Shown: positions 53,849 to 63,475 of the stretch, one piece after another
Layout: each line of letters starts with the position of its first letter
Position numbering within the stretch: position 1 is the stretch's first letter
Assembly: GCA_043101605.1 (NCBI GenBank)
Contig: JBICIG010000017.1
Location: forward strand, 7,151 to 71,150
Source: JBICIG01 sp043101605
GTDB taxonomy: Bacteria > Planctomycetota > Phycisphaerae > Phycisphaerales > UBA1924
DNA length: 64,000 bases
Reading direction: 5' to 3'
Notes under the pieces: generated by a model
The model's database searches: none
Seen by the model: the letters and a program-made list of their open reading frames with translations, nothing else
What the model was told of the DNA's origin: nothing
Made by a program: the position numbers and the translations under genes

Positions 53849-55960
53849 TCAGCCCAGGAAGTCCAGAAGACTCAGGTTCCCGAGCGTCGCCGCCGACTGA
53901 TACCCCGCCTGGAGCTGGGTCTGCAGCAGCGAGAGTTCCGATACCGCCTGCACGAAATCAACATCCTCCAGGCGGCTCTTGGTCGTCGTGTCCAGCAGCA
54001 CCCGATCCTCGGTGTGCCGCGTTTCGGCCTGCACCCGCCGCGCGAGCCCGCCCACCGTGGCGCGGGTCTCGCCGACCGAGTCGAGCATGCGCTCAAGACT
54101 CGCTCCAGCAAGCGTGATGCCAGTCGTGTCGTCGTTCTCCAACGCGTCGCGCAGATCGATCAGATGGGTAAACACATTGTCGACGCGCACCGTCGCGCGG
54201 TCCTCGCCGATCAATGTTGCGCTCGTCGCGTCGTAGCTGCCGTCCATCAGCCCGAGCTGGAACGCCGCCAGCGAGTTGTTCCGCGGCTGCACCCCGATCG
54301 GACCCGTCATCGTCGGGTCGCTCGCGTCCTGCGTCAGCGCGATCCCGTTCGCCCCGTCGAGCAGCCGCGCCTGGAACACCCCCGGGTCCAGCCCCGCGGC
54401 CGTCAGCTGCGCTTCGGCCTGGGTGTTGATCGCCCCCAGCAGCGACTCGACCGTCACGATGTCCTCGGGCTGGAGGTCGATGTCGATCTCCGTCCCGTCG
54501 CCGAGCGTGATGGTGAAGTCGCGGTCGCGAGCCGGATCGGGCAACCCGGAGACCGGGTCGGTCCCGCCGGTGACGATCTCCACGCCCCGTCCCTCGTTGA
54601 AGTCGCTCAGCCGCGTCCCCAGATCGAGGGTGCGGATGCCCAGCCGCGACGCGGTCGAGCCGTTGTCCTGCACCTCTTCAATCGAGAGGGCTTCCTGCTT
54701 GCCGCCGGCGAGTTCGTACCGCACCGCCAGCCGACCGCCGGGCTCCTCGATCTGCACCCGCAGCCCGAGCCCCGTCCCCTCGATCGCGTTGCGGAGGTCC
54801 TGGACCGTCTCGGCTTGCGAGAGGTCGACGATCACCGAGCGCCCCGCCGCCCGGATCCGGATCGACCCGAGCGGGTCGGTCGTGGTGCTCAGCCCGTTGA
54901 GCGCCTCGATCGGCGTCGTCCAGGTCAGGTGGGGCGAGAGGTCGGCACCCATCGACTCGTCGGCGCTGAACGCGCGCGTGCCGTCGTCGCTCGCCAGCCC
55001 CAGGTCGCGGGCGGTCGTGCCGGCCCCGATCTCGCTGAAGACCAGTTCGGGCGGCACGCCGCCCTCGGCATCGGGCATCAGGTCGATTCGGATCGAGCCG
55101 TCCTCGATCGTCACACCCGCCGGCCCGAGCATGGGCCCGTCGAGCGCGTCGCCCATCCCGGCCGCGTATTCCCGCAGCGCCGACTCGATCCGGTCGGTGA
55201 CATCGCCGATCGTGTCCGACCCGCGCAGGTCGATCTCCACCCGCTCGTTGCCGTCGTAGCTGAACTCCAGCGAGCCGAGCGTCACGCCCAGCCCGCGGGC
55301 GCCGTCGAGGTCCGCCAGGCGCGTCTGCGGCGTCAGGGCCGGATCAAGATCCACCGTCCCGCGGACACGCGCCGAAGTCGAGCCCAGCGCCGTCGTCCCG
55401 CCGAGCGTGATCGGCACGGGCACCCCGACGCCAAGGTCGGTAATGAGCCCGCGCGACCCGGCGTCGTACCGGAACCCGCCGAGCAGTTCCTCGATCGGCT
55501 GGCGCCCGGGCGTCAGCCCGCCGAAGACATGCCCCGCGACCGACTCTCGGTTCCCGACGCTGAACATGCCCTGGATGATGGTGTTGATGACCGTTGCCTG
55601 CCCCCTGCGTTCCTCGGGGGAGGCGGTCAGGTTCGCCTGCGACGAGGCGATCTGCCGCGCCTCGAGCAGCAGGTTGCTCGCTTCGGAGAGCGCCTGGTCG
55701 GCCTCGTTGAGCGCCGAGTCGGCGTGGTCGAGATTGCGCGAGACCTGCTCGGCCCGCTCGAGCCGCTCGTTGAGCAGCGAGACCGTCGCCGCCTTGACCG
55801 CGTCGTCGCTCGGACGCGTGAGCGCCTTGCCCGAGGCGAGCTGCTCCTGCAGCCGCGCCAGATCGATGTTCGTCCTCGTCGCGTTGCGCAGCGTCGCCTG
55901 GCTCAGCAGGAGATTGGGAACGCGCGCGACTCCGGTGGGGATGAAGCTCATGGCATTCAC
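53849..55960 (-). CDS. flgL: Hook-filament junction protein FlgL (long form)
   Basis: Second junction protein between hook and filament. The 703-residue product has conserved ends (SQATLRNATRTNIDLARLQE, LASGKALTRPSDDAVKAA; C-terminal RLEDVDFVQAVSELSLLQTQ, YQSAATLGNLSLLDFLG). It is over twice the length of enterobacterial FlgL (about 317): the middle 400 residues carry repeated DLG and LGLxxDDGT-like segments, an enlarged D2/D3 region. GTG 55960 overlaps the flgK stop, and ATG 55951 is also possible. Overlap with flgK indicates coupled translation. Confidence 0.93.
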   Translation of the reverse strand: MNAMSFIPTGVARVPNLLLSQATLRNATRTNIDLARLQEQLASGKALTRPSDDAVKAATVSLLNERLERAEQVSRNLDHADSALNEADQALSEASNLLLEARQIASSQANLTASPEERRGQATVINTIIQGMFSVGNRESVAGHVFGGLTPGRQPIEELLGGFRYDAGSRGLITDLGVGVPVPITLGGTTALGSTSARVRGTVDLDPALTPQTRLADLDGARGLGVTLGSLEFSYDGNERVEIDLRGSDTIGDVTDRIESALREYAAGMGDALDGPMLGPAGVTIEDGSIRIDLMPDAEGGVPPELVFSEIGAGTTARDLGLASDDGTRAFSADESMGADLSPHLTWTTPIEALNGLSTTTDPLGSIRIRAAGRSVIVDLSQAETVQDLRNAIEGTGLGLRVQIEEPGGRLAVRYELAGGKQEALSIEEVQDNGSTASRLGIRTLDLGTRLSDFNEGRGVEIVTGGTDPVSGLPDPARDRDFTITLGDGTEIDIDLQPEDIVTVESLLGAINTQAEAQLTAAGLDPGVFQARLLDGANGIALTQDASDPTMTGPIGVQPRNNSLAAFQLGLMDGSYDATSATLIGEDRATVRVDNVFTHLIDLRDALENDDTTGITLAGASLERMLDSVGETRATVGGLARRVQAETRHTEDRVLLDTTTKSRLEDVDFVQAVSELSLLQTQLQAGYQSAATLGNLSLLDFLG

Positions 55961-57690
55961 ACGATCGAGAGCAAGGTCTGGAGCATCTCGTCGGCGACGG
56001 TGATGAGCCGCGCCGCGCCCTGGTACTGCCGCTGGAAACTCAGCAGGTTGATCGATTCCTCGTCGAGGCTCACGCCGCTGATCGCCGCCTCCTGCGCCGC
56101 GAGGCTGTCACGCACGAGCCCGGTCGCCTCGGCACGGTTCGCCGCCGCCTCGGTGTCGCCCGCGATGCGCTGCACCGCCAGTTGCCACGCGCTGCGGAAG
56201 CTCTCGCCGCCGAGGTTCTCCAGCGGCGTGTCCTGCAGCTCGACGATCCCCAGCGCCGCGGCGTTCTCGACGAACTCGCCGTCGACGATCGCGCCCACCT
56301 GCAGCTTCGAGGGCTGCTCGAGCAGGTCCGAACGCACGCGGATGCTCGACGCGTCCGATCCCTCGAAATACGCATTGACCCCCAGCGACGCGAGCACCCC
56401 CGAGCTGTCGTCGGCGAACGCGAACTCGAAGCCGGCGCGGCTCTCGATCCGCAGGCGCCCGTCGGGCCCGAACGACGCGTCGATCCCGGCGATCCCGTCG
56501 AGCGACGCCCGCAGATCCTCGGCGCTCGTGTCGTCGCCGAAGCCCGCTTCGCCCTCGGCGTTGATCCCGTCGAGATCGACATCGATGCGCACGATCTCGG
56601 TCGATCCCGTCGCCGCGTGCCGCACATGCACGAAGAACCCGCCGTTGACCGCCTCGCCCGCGCCCTCGCTCGCCGAGGCGTTCGCCGGGTCGTTGAGCGC
56701 CATCGCCCGGTCCTCGAGCGCCATCGCCCGCTGCGACGAGGTCGTCTGCATCCAGTCGTCGTTGACCCCGGTGGAGTGGATCCGGTTGACGCGGTAGATC
56801 AGGTTGGCGCTGAGCCGGTCGAGCTCGTCGAGCGTCGCGTTGATCGCGTCGCTCCGCTCGGTCAGGAGCGCCCCGATCCGCCCGGACTCGATCGTCAGCC
56901 GCCGGTCGCTGGTCCCGGCGAGCACCTCGACCTCCAGACGCCCGTCGACCGTCCGCCGCTCGAGCGACAGGTTCCGCACCAACCCCGCGGTGACGATCGG
57001 CGTCGAGCCGACCAGCAGGTCCACGCCCCCGTCGGGCTGCTCGATCTTGGTCACATCCATCAGCTCAGAGAGCTCGGCGAGCGCCTGGTCGCGCCGGTCG
57101 CGCAGCGAGTTGGCGCTCGACCCGCCGATCTCCGACGCGACGATCTCCTTGTTCAGGTCCGCCACCTCGCCGATGAGCTGGTCGGCACGCGTCACCAACG
57201 CATCGAGCTCATTGTCCACCTCGCCGCGCAGCCGCGACAGATCCTCGTGCCGCTGCTGAATCAACGCCGAGAGCTGCTGCCCCTCCTGCACGATCACCGC
57301 CGCGGCGTCGGTCAGGTTCGCCTGCTCCGACCACGCATTGAAGAAGCTGTTGAACTGGCTCGAGAGGTCGTTCCCGCTCAGTTCGTTGAGCGTGACTTCG
57401 AGGCTGGCACGCAGGTCGAGCGACTGCCGCGCCGCCGCCGCGTCGGAGATGCTCGCCCGCAGCCGGGCCCGCAGCGACTCCGAGACCTGCCGCTGCACAT
57501 CGTTGACCGTCACGCCCCGCCCGAGATACCCCTGCCCCGTGCGCTGCCCGCGCGTCGGCGACAGCGCCAGCGTCTGCCGCGAGTACCCGGGCGTCGCCGC
57601 GTTGGCGAGGTTGTTGCCCGTGGTCTGCAGCCCGATCTGCCCCGCCGTCAGGGCCGACCGACCGATCTGGATCGCGGTATTCAGGCTCAC
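55957..57690 (-). CDS. flgK: Hook-filament junction protein FlgK
   Basis: First junction protein. The 577 residues start with the flagellar rod/hook motif LQTTGNNLANAATPGYSRQT and end SGVSLDEESINLLSFQRQYQ, RLITVADEMLQTLLSIV, both diagnostic for FlgK. The central region contains helical coils (about 100-200) and beta segments. It shares the export-without-signal pattern of axial proteins. It precedes flgL with a few bases of overlap and follows the flgN-like gene by 28 bases. Confidence 0.95.
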   Translation of the reverse strand: MSLNTAIQIGRSALTAGQIGLQTTGNNLANAATPGYSRQTLALSPTRGQRTGQGYLGRGVTVNDVQRQVSESLRARLRASISDAAAARQSLDLRASLEVTLNELSGNDLSSQFNSFFNAWSEQANLTDAAAVIVQEGQQLSALIQQRHEDLSRLRGEVDNELDALVTRADQLIGEVADLNKEIVASEIGGSSANSLRDRRDQALAELSELMDVTKIEQPDGGVDLLVGSTPIVTAGLVRNLSLERRTVDGRLEVEVLAGTSDRRLTIESGRIGALLTERSDAINATLDELDRLSANLIYRVNRIHSTGVNDDWMQTTSSQRAMALEDRAMALNDPANASASEGAGEAVNGGFFVHVRHAATGSTEIVRIDVDLDGINAEGEAGFGDDTSAEDLRASLDGIAGIDASFGPDGRLRIESRAGFEFAFADDSSGVLASLGVNAYFEGSDASSIRVRSDLLEQPSKLQVGAIVDGEFVENAAALGIVELQDTPLENLGGESFRSAWQLAVQRIAGDTEAAANRAEATGLVRDSLAAQEAAISGVSLDEESINLLSFQRQYQGAARLITVADEMLQTLLSIV

Positions 57691-57718
57691 GCGTGCATCC
57701 TCTTCCCGAGCATCCGGT

Positions 57719-58279
57719 TCAGTGCGTCAGATCGATCCCGCATGCCGGCGCCGCGCCCGGCGTCAGCCCGCCCGAACGCGAGTAGGTCTTCGCCCCATCC
57801 AACGCCCGCCCGAACTGCGTCAGCAGCCCCTGCACATGCTTGAGCAGCGAACCCGCCGCCGCCCGCAGCACGCGCTGCTCGCGCTGCGCCAGCAGGATCC
57901 GCTCGCGGAGCGCCTCGCCCCGGGCGAGCAGTTCCGAGCGCATCGGCTCGCGCAGCACGCCCGCGATCTCGCGCACGCTCGGCTCGCGCCGCCCGGATCG
58001 GTCCAGTCGCCGGAGCTCACGCTCGCCCTCGATCGCCCGCCGCACCACCATCCGCCGTTGCGCATCGAGCTCGGCGATCCGCGTCAGCGCCCGCTGCTGC
58101 CCCAGCCGGGCGAGTTCCAGCGAACCCCGGTCCGCCGACGCGAGCGCCGCCCGCATCGCGTTCCCTGCCACGCTCAGTTCATCGTGCGCCGCCGACATGT
58201 CCTCGAGCACCTGCATCAGCTCCGACGCCCAGGTCGGCCCGGTCTCGATGCTCCGCTCACGCGATCCGATCAACGCCAT
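57719..58279 (-). CDS. flgN: FlgN-like flagellar export chaperone
   Basis: The 186-residue all-helical protein (WASELMQVLEDMSAAHDELS, LARLGQQRALTRIAELDAQR) is long and charged with heptad patterning, as in FlgN/FliT chaperones that escort FlgK and FlgL. Its place directly before flgK supports this. Sequence identity to known FlgN is not strong by eye, so the call is partly positional. It overlaps the rod gene by 23 bases. Confidence 0.75.
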   Translation of the reverse strand: MALIGSRERSIETGPTWASELMQVLEDMSAAHDELSVAGNAMRAALASADRGSLELARLGQQRALTRIAELDAQRRMVVRRAIEGERELRRLDRSGRREPSVREIAGVLREPMRSELLARGEALRERILLAQREQRVLRAAAGSLLKHVQGLLTQFGRALDGAKTYSRSGGLTPGAAPACGIDLTH

Positions 58280-58676
58280 CGCGCACCTCCCGGTTGGGCG
58301 TCTCGGGCCCCAGTCGGCTCAGGTCACGCGCCAGCCGATCCACGATCTTCCAGTTGCCCGCGCGCACCAGCTCGTCGGCCATCCGTTGATCGAGCAGCGG
58401 GCCGAACTGCTTCTCGGCTTCGGTCGGGCCCCACGGTGCCGGCGCGTTGTTCATCTCGCGCACCTGGCGGAGCACCGGCATGATGAACGCCGTCGACAGC
58501 AACTGCTCGGCGGCGCGGCGGCCCTCCTCGGTCGGGCGATCCGCCGCGTCGAGATGCCGCCCCGACTCGCCCGCGACCCGCGCCAGCGCCCGCGAGAAGC
58601 CGCCCGCCACGCCCGGCGCTCGCGTCGCCGCGAAGGTCGTCATCGGGTGCTCGGGTTGGATCGCCAGCGGTTGCAT
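58257..58676 (-). CDS. flgJ: Rod-binding protein (FlgJ N-terminal domain only)
   Basis: The 139-residue protein matches the rod-capping domain of FlgJ: EEGRRAAEQLLSTAFIMPVLRQ and FGPLLDQRMADELVRAGNWK with the typical helix ends. The muramidase domain of enterobacterial FlgJ is absent, so cell-wall cutting must be done by another enzyme, as in many non-enteric flagellates. ATG 58676 follows GAGGA after the flgI stop; a TTG at 58688 is in frame but overlaps flgI. Confidence 0.88.
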   Translation of the reverse strand: MQPLAIQPEHPMTTFAATRAPGVAGGFSRALARVAGESGRHLDAADRPTEEGRRAAEQLLSTAFIMPVLRQVREMNNAPAPWGPTEAEKQFGPLLDQRMADELVRAGNWKIVDRLARDLSRLGPETPNREVRDGVDRIA

Positions 58677-58684
58677 GTCCGTCC

Positions 58685-59794
58685 TCAATCGATCACCAGT
58701 TCCGCGTGCAGCCGACCGGTCTTGTGCATCATCTGCAGGATCTGGATCTGATCCTCCACCGGCACGCTGAGCTGCTTGAACGCGTCGAGCAGGTCCTCGA
58801 GCGCCGCCCGCTCGCGGTCGCGCTGCGTCGTGCCCAGCCCCACCACGCGGTCGGTCTCGACGACCGGGTTCGCCGGCGTCGGCTCGGGCTCGGGCGTGAT
58901 CCGCCGGATCACCAGGTTCTTGTGCGAGATCGCCACCAGGCTGATCCGCACATCCCCCGTCACCACGATCGCCCCCGACTCCCGGTTCACGATCACCTGT
59001 GCCGGCAGCTTCATCTGCGACGGATCGATCAGCGTGTTCATCACATCCGCGATGAACTCCGCCCGGTGCAGCCGGCTCTCGGGCGGGATCCGCACACGGA
59101 TCGTCCGGTCGTCGATCGGTTCGGCGATCAGCTCCGCCGTCGCATCATCGAACCCCGAGGGCCGCAGCAGGTGCTCATCGCGGATCCGCTCGGCGACATG
59201 CACCGCGCTCTGATAGCCCGCGAACGGCGACTCGAGCACCAGTTCGAATGAATCGGTGATCGGTGCCGCGTTGATGCCCTGGGTGATCTGCGCCCCGCCC
59301 CGGACGCGTCCGCGGGCCGGGTTCGCCCCGTCGAGCTCGATCGGGCCCGCCGCCATCGCGTAGACCGGGCTGCCCGGGTACGGGCCGGTCAGCGGCGTCA
59401 GGTACAGCTCGCCGCCTTCGAGGCTCGTCGCGCTGTTGATCACGCTGACGGTGATGTCCAGCCGGTCGTCGACCTGCGAGCCCTCCTTGGGCGTGCGGCA
59501 CTGCACCAGCACCAGCGCCACCGACTGGCTCGACGCCAACTCCTCGAAGTCGCCGATCGGGAGCCCGTTGTTGGCGAGCACCGCCGCCAGCGGCCGCGCG
59601 ACGACCAACTCCTCCCCCGAGTCGCCCGTCCCGTTCAGCCCGACAACCAGACCGAGCCCCTGGAGCACCGACGACCCCTGGCCCTTGATCCGGCAGACAT
59701 CGCGCACGGTCGTGCCGCGCGCGCTCATCGCCGTCAGGAACAGCACCACGAGGGTCGCGATGCCGAAGCGTCGGATGGCTGGTGTCTCGATCAC
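58685..59794 (-). CDS. flgI: Flagellar P-ring protein FlgI
   Basis: Forms the peptidoglycan-level ring around the rod. The 369-residue protein has a signal segment (FGIATLVVLFLTAMSARG), then RIKGQGSSVLQGLGLVVGLN, VINSATSLEGGELYLTPLTG, GGAQITQGINAAPITDSFEL and IVNRESGAIVVTGDVRIS, all FlgI blocks. GTG 59794 lies about 6 bases after GGAGG; the frame extends to 59854 but without a site. P-ring plus L-ring shows a Gram-negative envelope. Confidence 0.95.
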   Translation of the reverse strand: MIETPAIRRFGIATLVVLFLTAMSARGTTVRDVCRIKGQGSSVLQGLGLVVGLNGTGDSGEELVVARPLAAVLANNGLPIGDFEELASSQSVALVLVQCRTPKEGSQVDDRLDITVSVINSATSLEGGELYLTPLTGPYPGSPVYAMAAGPIELDGANPARGRVRGGAQITQGINAAPITDSFELVLESPFAGYQSAVHVAERIRDEHLLRPSGFDDATAELIAEPIDDRTIRVRIPPESRLHRAEFIADVMNTLIDPSQMKLPAQVIVNRESGAIVVTGDVRISLVAISHKNLVIRRITPEPEPTPANPVVETDRVVGLGTTQRDRERAALEDLLDAFKQLSVPVEDQIQILQMMHKTGRLHAELVID

Positions 59795-59877
59795 GCCGGG
59801 TCCTCCATGACTCCGGGCGATTCCCGCAATCGGCGTGCCAGATCGGCCCGCCACCGCCGCGGCCCTCCGGCGCAGCG

Positions 59878-60588
59878 CTAGAACGCGAACACAGCGTCGA
59901 GCACCTCGGCGATCAGCCCCTTCTTCGCGGCCTTGCGGATCTGACCCTCGTTGTGCTGCGACAGCGACAGGTTCGCCAGCTGCGAACTGAGAATCGTGTT
60001 CGTCCGCGAGATGTCCTCGCGTCGGCAGACGCCCGAGAGCACCAGTGTCGTGATCTCCTCATCGCGGACGATCTGCTTGCGCGCCTCCAGCACGATCGTG
60101 CCGTTCGGCTTGACATCGATCACCTCCGCGGTGATCCGCGCCGTGAACTTGTCGCTCCGCTCGTACTCCCCATCCCCCTCGAACGAACGCTGGGCCTGCG
60201 CATCGATCAGGCTCGTGCTCGTGAGATTCCCCTGGCGGAGCTGCAGCTCCAGCAGCTTCAGCGGGTCCAGCGCCGCTTCCACGCTGGCGCTCGTCTCGTA
60301 ATCCTTCTCGGTCTCGAGCGACTGCGAGCTCGATACCCGGCTGTTCTCGTCGATGATGATCGTCACCAGGTCGTGCACCTGGTAGGTGCGGGGCTTGGGG
60401 GGCTCGATCGCCATCATGCTGAACCGACGCAGCGGCGCCGACGGATCCGGCTCGCCCGTCACATCCATCGGGACCGAAGGCGGCGTCGTCAGCAGGCTCT
60501 GCCCGAGCGCCGGCGATCCGCCCAGCCCGCACACGCCGACGGCCATCCCGATCCGCACCCGCCAAGCCGATCCACGCCCGCCGCTCAT
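59878..60588 (-). CDS. flgH: Flagellar L-ring protein FlgH
   Basis: Outer-membrane ring of the flagellum, 236 residues. It has an N-terminal signal (IGMAVGVCGLGGSPALGQ); a Cys is present in it, but the usual lipobox spacing is not perfect, so lipidation is uncertain. Family blocks YQVHDLVTIIIDENSRVSSS, FTARITAEVIDVKPNGTIVL and VLSGVCRREDISRTNTILSS are clear. The final residues (KKGLIAEVLDAVFAF) are FlgH-like. ATG 60588 follows AAGGAA. Confidence 0.94.
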   Translation of the reverse strand: MSGGRGSAWRVRIGMAVGVCGLGGSPALGQSLLTTPPSVPMDVTGEPDPSAPLRRFSMMAIEPPKPRTYQVHDLVTIIIDENSRVSSSQSLETEKDYETSASVEAALDPLKLLELQLRQGNLTSTSLIDAQAQRSFEGDGEYERSDKFTARITAEVIDVKPNGTIVLEARKQIVRDEEITTLVLSGVCRREDISRTNTILSSQLANLSLSQHNEGQIRKAAKKGLIAEVLDAVFAF

Positions 60589-60623
60589 CGCACGTTCCTT
60601 CCCGAAACTGGTGATCCAAGGGC

Positions 60624-61688
60624 TCATCGCGCCTCTCCCGTCGTGGTCAGCACCGCGCGTCCCGGCGCATCGACCCGCGCCGTGAAGCGCCGCCGCAGCC
60701 CGTCGACCGACTCGAACTCGATCACCTCGCCCACGCGGGCCGTCCCCAGCGCCCGCGCCTTCTCCTCGATCACGATGCTCCCGGCCAGGCAGTGCACGAT
60801 CGCCAACTCCCCGCGCTCGATCGCCACCGGCGCCTGGATCATCCGATCGGTCACGATCCGCCCCGCCGGGATCGGCGAGCGTGCCTCGGCGCCCGCGGCC
60901 TGCAGCGCCGGCGCCACCCCCGGGTCCAGCCACTGCGTCTGCTCGGTCAGCTGAGCCGCCTCGATCGTCGCGCCGCGCTCGATCGGCACCGCCGCCACCA
61001 GCACCGTCCGCTTGAGCTTCACATCCGCCCGGATCGTCGCGCCCGCCACGATCCGCTCGTCCTCGTACACCGTCACCGCCAGCGGCAGCCGCCCGGAGCT
61101 CCCCGTCCGGCGCACCACCACCGCCCGCCCGATCGCGCTCATCGTCAGCAACTCGCGGTCGAGCGGATCGAACGACACCCGCAGGTCGCGCTCCTCGACC
61201 TTGAACATCCGACGGATCTCGCGCCGGATCACGCCTCCCACCGTCGTGTCGGTCAGCAGCTCGTCGAGGTCGGGCTCCTTGGGTTCGGGCGAGCCGACGC
61301 CCTCGTCGCCCCGCGCCGCCCGCGGCACCACGGCGCACCGCCCGCTCCGCACCACGACATTCCCGAGCCCCACGCGCCCGTCGCGCTCGATCGCCGACCG
61401 GATCCGGTCGCTGTCGAGGTCGAAGTGAGCCGCGCCCGCCCCCAGCTCGCGCTCGACCGACTCGATGACGACGACCGACGCGAGCGTCTGGGCGTCGACC
61501 CCCTCGATCATCGCCAGCCGCCCGAGCGTCACCGGGCCCGACGCATCGACCCTCGCCGCCGCCCGGAGCTGCACGACCGTCTGCCCGCGTGCCGCGGTCG
61601 CCAGCACGAGCACAAGAAGCGCCGCCAGCGCGACCACGCGCCTCGCCGACACCTCCACCTTCGCCGTGTTGTCCGTGCGTCCGATCAT
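60624..61688 (-). CDS. flgA: P-ring assembly chaperone FlgA (long form)
   Basis: Periplasmic chaperone for FlgI. The 354 residues have a signal peptide (VVALAALLVLVLATAARG), an extended N-terminal domain, and a C-terminal SAF domain with VLVAAVPIERGATIEAAQLT, SPIPAGRIVTDRMIQAPVAI and ARVGEVIEFESVDG. FlgA proteins are usually 150-240 residues; the extra 120 N-terminal residues include DELLTDTTVGGVIRREIRRM. Lies between flgG and flgH. Confidence 0.92.
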   Translation of the reverse strand: MIGRTDNTAKVEVSARRVVALAALLVLVLATAARGQTVVQLRAAARVDASGPVTLGRLAMIEGVDAQTLASVVVIESVERELGAGAAHFDLDSDRIRSAIERDGRVGLGNVVVRSGRCAVVPRAARGDEGVGSPEPKEPDLDELLTDTTVGGVIRREIRRMFKVEERDLRVSFDPLDRELLTMSAIGRAVVVRRTGSSGRLPLAVTVYEDERIVAGATIRADVKLKRTVLVAAVPIERGATIEAAQLTEQTQWLDPGVAPALQAAGAEARSPIPAGRIVTDRMIQAPVAIERGELAIVHCLAGSIVIEEKARALGTARVGEVIEFESVDGLRRRFTARVDAPGRAVLTTTGEAR

Positions 61689-61707
61689 GTCATCCCGCCC
61701 GCATCAG

Positions 61708-62505
61708 TTACTGCCGGAGCTGTCCGACCGATCGCAGCGTCTCGTCGGCCGCGCGGATCGCCTGGCTGTTCATCTCGAACGCTCGCTGCGTGCGGATCAG
61801 CTCGATCAGCTCGCGCGTCGGATCGACATTCGAGCCCTCGAGCATCCCCTGGATCAGCGAGCCGCGGTTCTCCTCGGCCGGGTTGCCCAGCGTCGGCGGG
61901 CCCGAGCCGGCCGTCTCGATGAACAGGTTCTCCCCGATCGGCTTGAGCCCCGCCGAGTTCACGAAGGTCGCCAGTTCGAGCTGGCCGACCTGCTGCGGCA
62001 CGGCGTCTCCCTGCAGCGTCACGAACACCCGCCCGTCGCTGGAGATGTCGATCTGCTCGGCGTTGTCGGGCACCGTGATCCGCGGCACCAGCCGCCGACC
62101 CTCGTCGTTGGCGAGCACGACCTCGCCGTCGGCGTTCAGCGCGAGGTTGCCCGAGCGGGTGTACCCGATCACGCCGTTCTCGATCTCGACCTGCAGGAAC
62201 CCCTCGCCGTCGATCCGGATGTCCAGCGGGCGGTTGGTCGTCAGCGCCGGGCCCTGCCCGAAGTCGAACTGCGTCCCCGAGACCTTCACGCCCAGCCCGA
62301 CATGCAGCCCCGTGGGGCGCCGGTCGCCGATCGCGTTCTCCACCCCCGCCTGCATCCGCTCAAGGTAAAGCAGCGTCTGGAAGTTCGCCCGGCTCGCCTT
62401 GAAGCCCGGCGTGTTCACATTCGCGAGGTTGTTCGCGATCACATCCAGCTTGGTGTTCAGGGCGTTCAGCCCGCTGGACGCGCTCTGCAACGCGAGGTTC
62501 GCCAT
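61708..62505 (-). CDS. flgG: Distal rod protein FlgG
   Basis: Forms the distal rod. The 265-residue protein has the axial signature LDVIANNLANVNTPGFKASR, the rod-type LYLERMQAG and FDFGQGPALTTNRPLDIRID blocks, and a C-terminus LIRTQRAFEMNSQAIRAADE, which distinguishes FlgG. Its start follows AGGGGAGCG. It comes 44 bases after flgF and 19 bases before flgA. Confidence 0.96.
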   Translation of the reverse strand: MANLALQSASSGLNALNTKLDVIANNLANVNTPGFKASRANFQTLLYLERMQAGVENAIGDRRPTGLHVGLGVKVSGTQFDFGQGPALTTNRPLDIRIDGEGFLQVEIENGVIGYTRSGNLALNADGEVVLANDEGRRLVPRITVPDNAEQIDISSDGRVFVTLQGDAVPQQVGQLELATFVNSAGLKPIGENLFIETAGSGPPTLGNPAEENRGSLIQGMLEGSNVDPTRELIELIRTQRAFEMNSQAIRAADETLRSVGQLRQ

Positions 62506-62549
62506 CGCACGCTCCCCTGACCGTCACGCCGCGGCGCAACGAGCCGTCA

Positions 62550-63329
62550 TCAACTCAGCCGACCGAATCGGTTGATCGCGCTGTTGAGCAGCTGGTCGTG
62601 GTACCCGATCATCCCCAGATTCGCCTGCGCCGATCGCCCGGCACCGGTCATCTCCATCAACGCCGAAAACTCGTTCACCGCCGATCCCTCGACCGCGAAC
62701 TGGCGCACGCCGCCCGTGCCTTCGACGCGGTTGCTCCACGCCTCGGCCGTCGGGCGCAGCAGCCCGCCCTCCTCGGGCGTCAATTGCATCCGGTCGGGCA
62801 CATCCACCAGTTCCAGCCGACCCACCGGCTCCCCGTTCGCCCGGATCACCCCGTCCCGGTCGATCACGATCGACTCGGCATCGGGGATGCGGATCGTCCG
62901 CCCCGCCCCATCGAGCACCGGGAGACCGTCGGCCACCCGCACCAGTTCGCCCGCATCGTTCCGCGTCAGCCGACCGTCCCGGCTCAGCCGAAGCTCCTCG
63001 CCCGCGGTCTCGCCCCCGGCCCGCACCACGAAGAACCCGTCCCCCTCGATGGCGACATCGAACGGGTTGCTCGACCGCTCGATCGGGCCCTGCTGATACC
63101 TGAACCGCACCGGCGCCAGGTGCACGCCCCCGCCCAGCCGCTCGAGCATCTTGTCCGAGGGCAGGCTCGAGAGACCGTCCTCGACCCGGGCCGCGTCCCG
63201 CAGCATCGTGAACGCCTGCGCGGGCTTGAACCCCGCGGTGTTCAGGTTCGCCAGGTTGTTCGTCAGGATGTCCTGCCGCGCCATCGAGGTCATCGCCCCC
63301 ATCGCCGCGATCTGCATGCCGTAGTCCAA
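62550..63329 (-). CDS. flgF: Proximal rod protein FlgF; TTG start
   Basis: Rod protein of 259 residues, related to FlgG. It has DILTNNLANLNTAGFKPAQA near the start, GVHLAPVRFRYQQGPIERSS, NPFDVAIEGDGFFVVRAGGE, and FSALMEMTGAGRSAQANLGM in place of the FlgG C-terminus. TTG 63329 (MDYGMQIAAM) is chosen because a perfect GGAGG lies 6 bases upstream, whereas ATG 63317 would sit about 18 bases away. It is the first gene of the flagellar block and has a sigma-54-like promoter element about 130 bases upstream. Confidence 0.9.
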   Translation of the reverse strand: MDYGMQIAAMGAMTSMARQDILTNNLANLNTAGFKPAQAFTMLRDAARVEDGLSSLPSDKMLERLGGGVHLAPVRFRYQQGPIERSSNPFDVAIEGDGFFVVRAGGETAGEELRLSRDGRLTRNDAGELVRVADGLPVLDGAGRTIRIPDAESIVIDRDGVIRANGEPVGRLELVDVPDRMQLTPEEGGLLRPTAEAWSNRVEGTGGVRQFAVEGSAVNEFSALMEMTGAGRSAQANLGMIGYHDQLLNSAINRFGRLS

Positions 63330-63458
63330 CCAACACCTCCGTTGCCGGCGCCACGGTCGCGCGCCGCCGATTCCTCCGTGAATCAGTCGGGCGCACGGCG
63401 ATACGAAGCACCCGCCCACGCCGCATCCGTGCCGCGCGAACGCATGCGTCCGATCACT

Positions 63459-63475
63459 CACAATCCGCGTGCCAA
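63459..63475 (-). promoter_or_regulatory. Possible sigma-54 promoter of the flagellar operon
   Basis: On the minus strand TTGGCACGCGGATTGTG gives TGGCAC, five bases, then TTGT, compared with sigma-54 TGGCAC-N5-TTGC. The -24 GG is intact; the -12 GC is GT, a weaker form. It lies about 130 bases before the flgF TTG. Sigma-54 drives middle flagellar genes in many bacteria; no rpoN gene is in the window. Confidence 0.4.
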
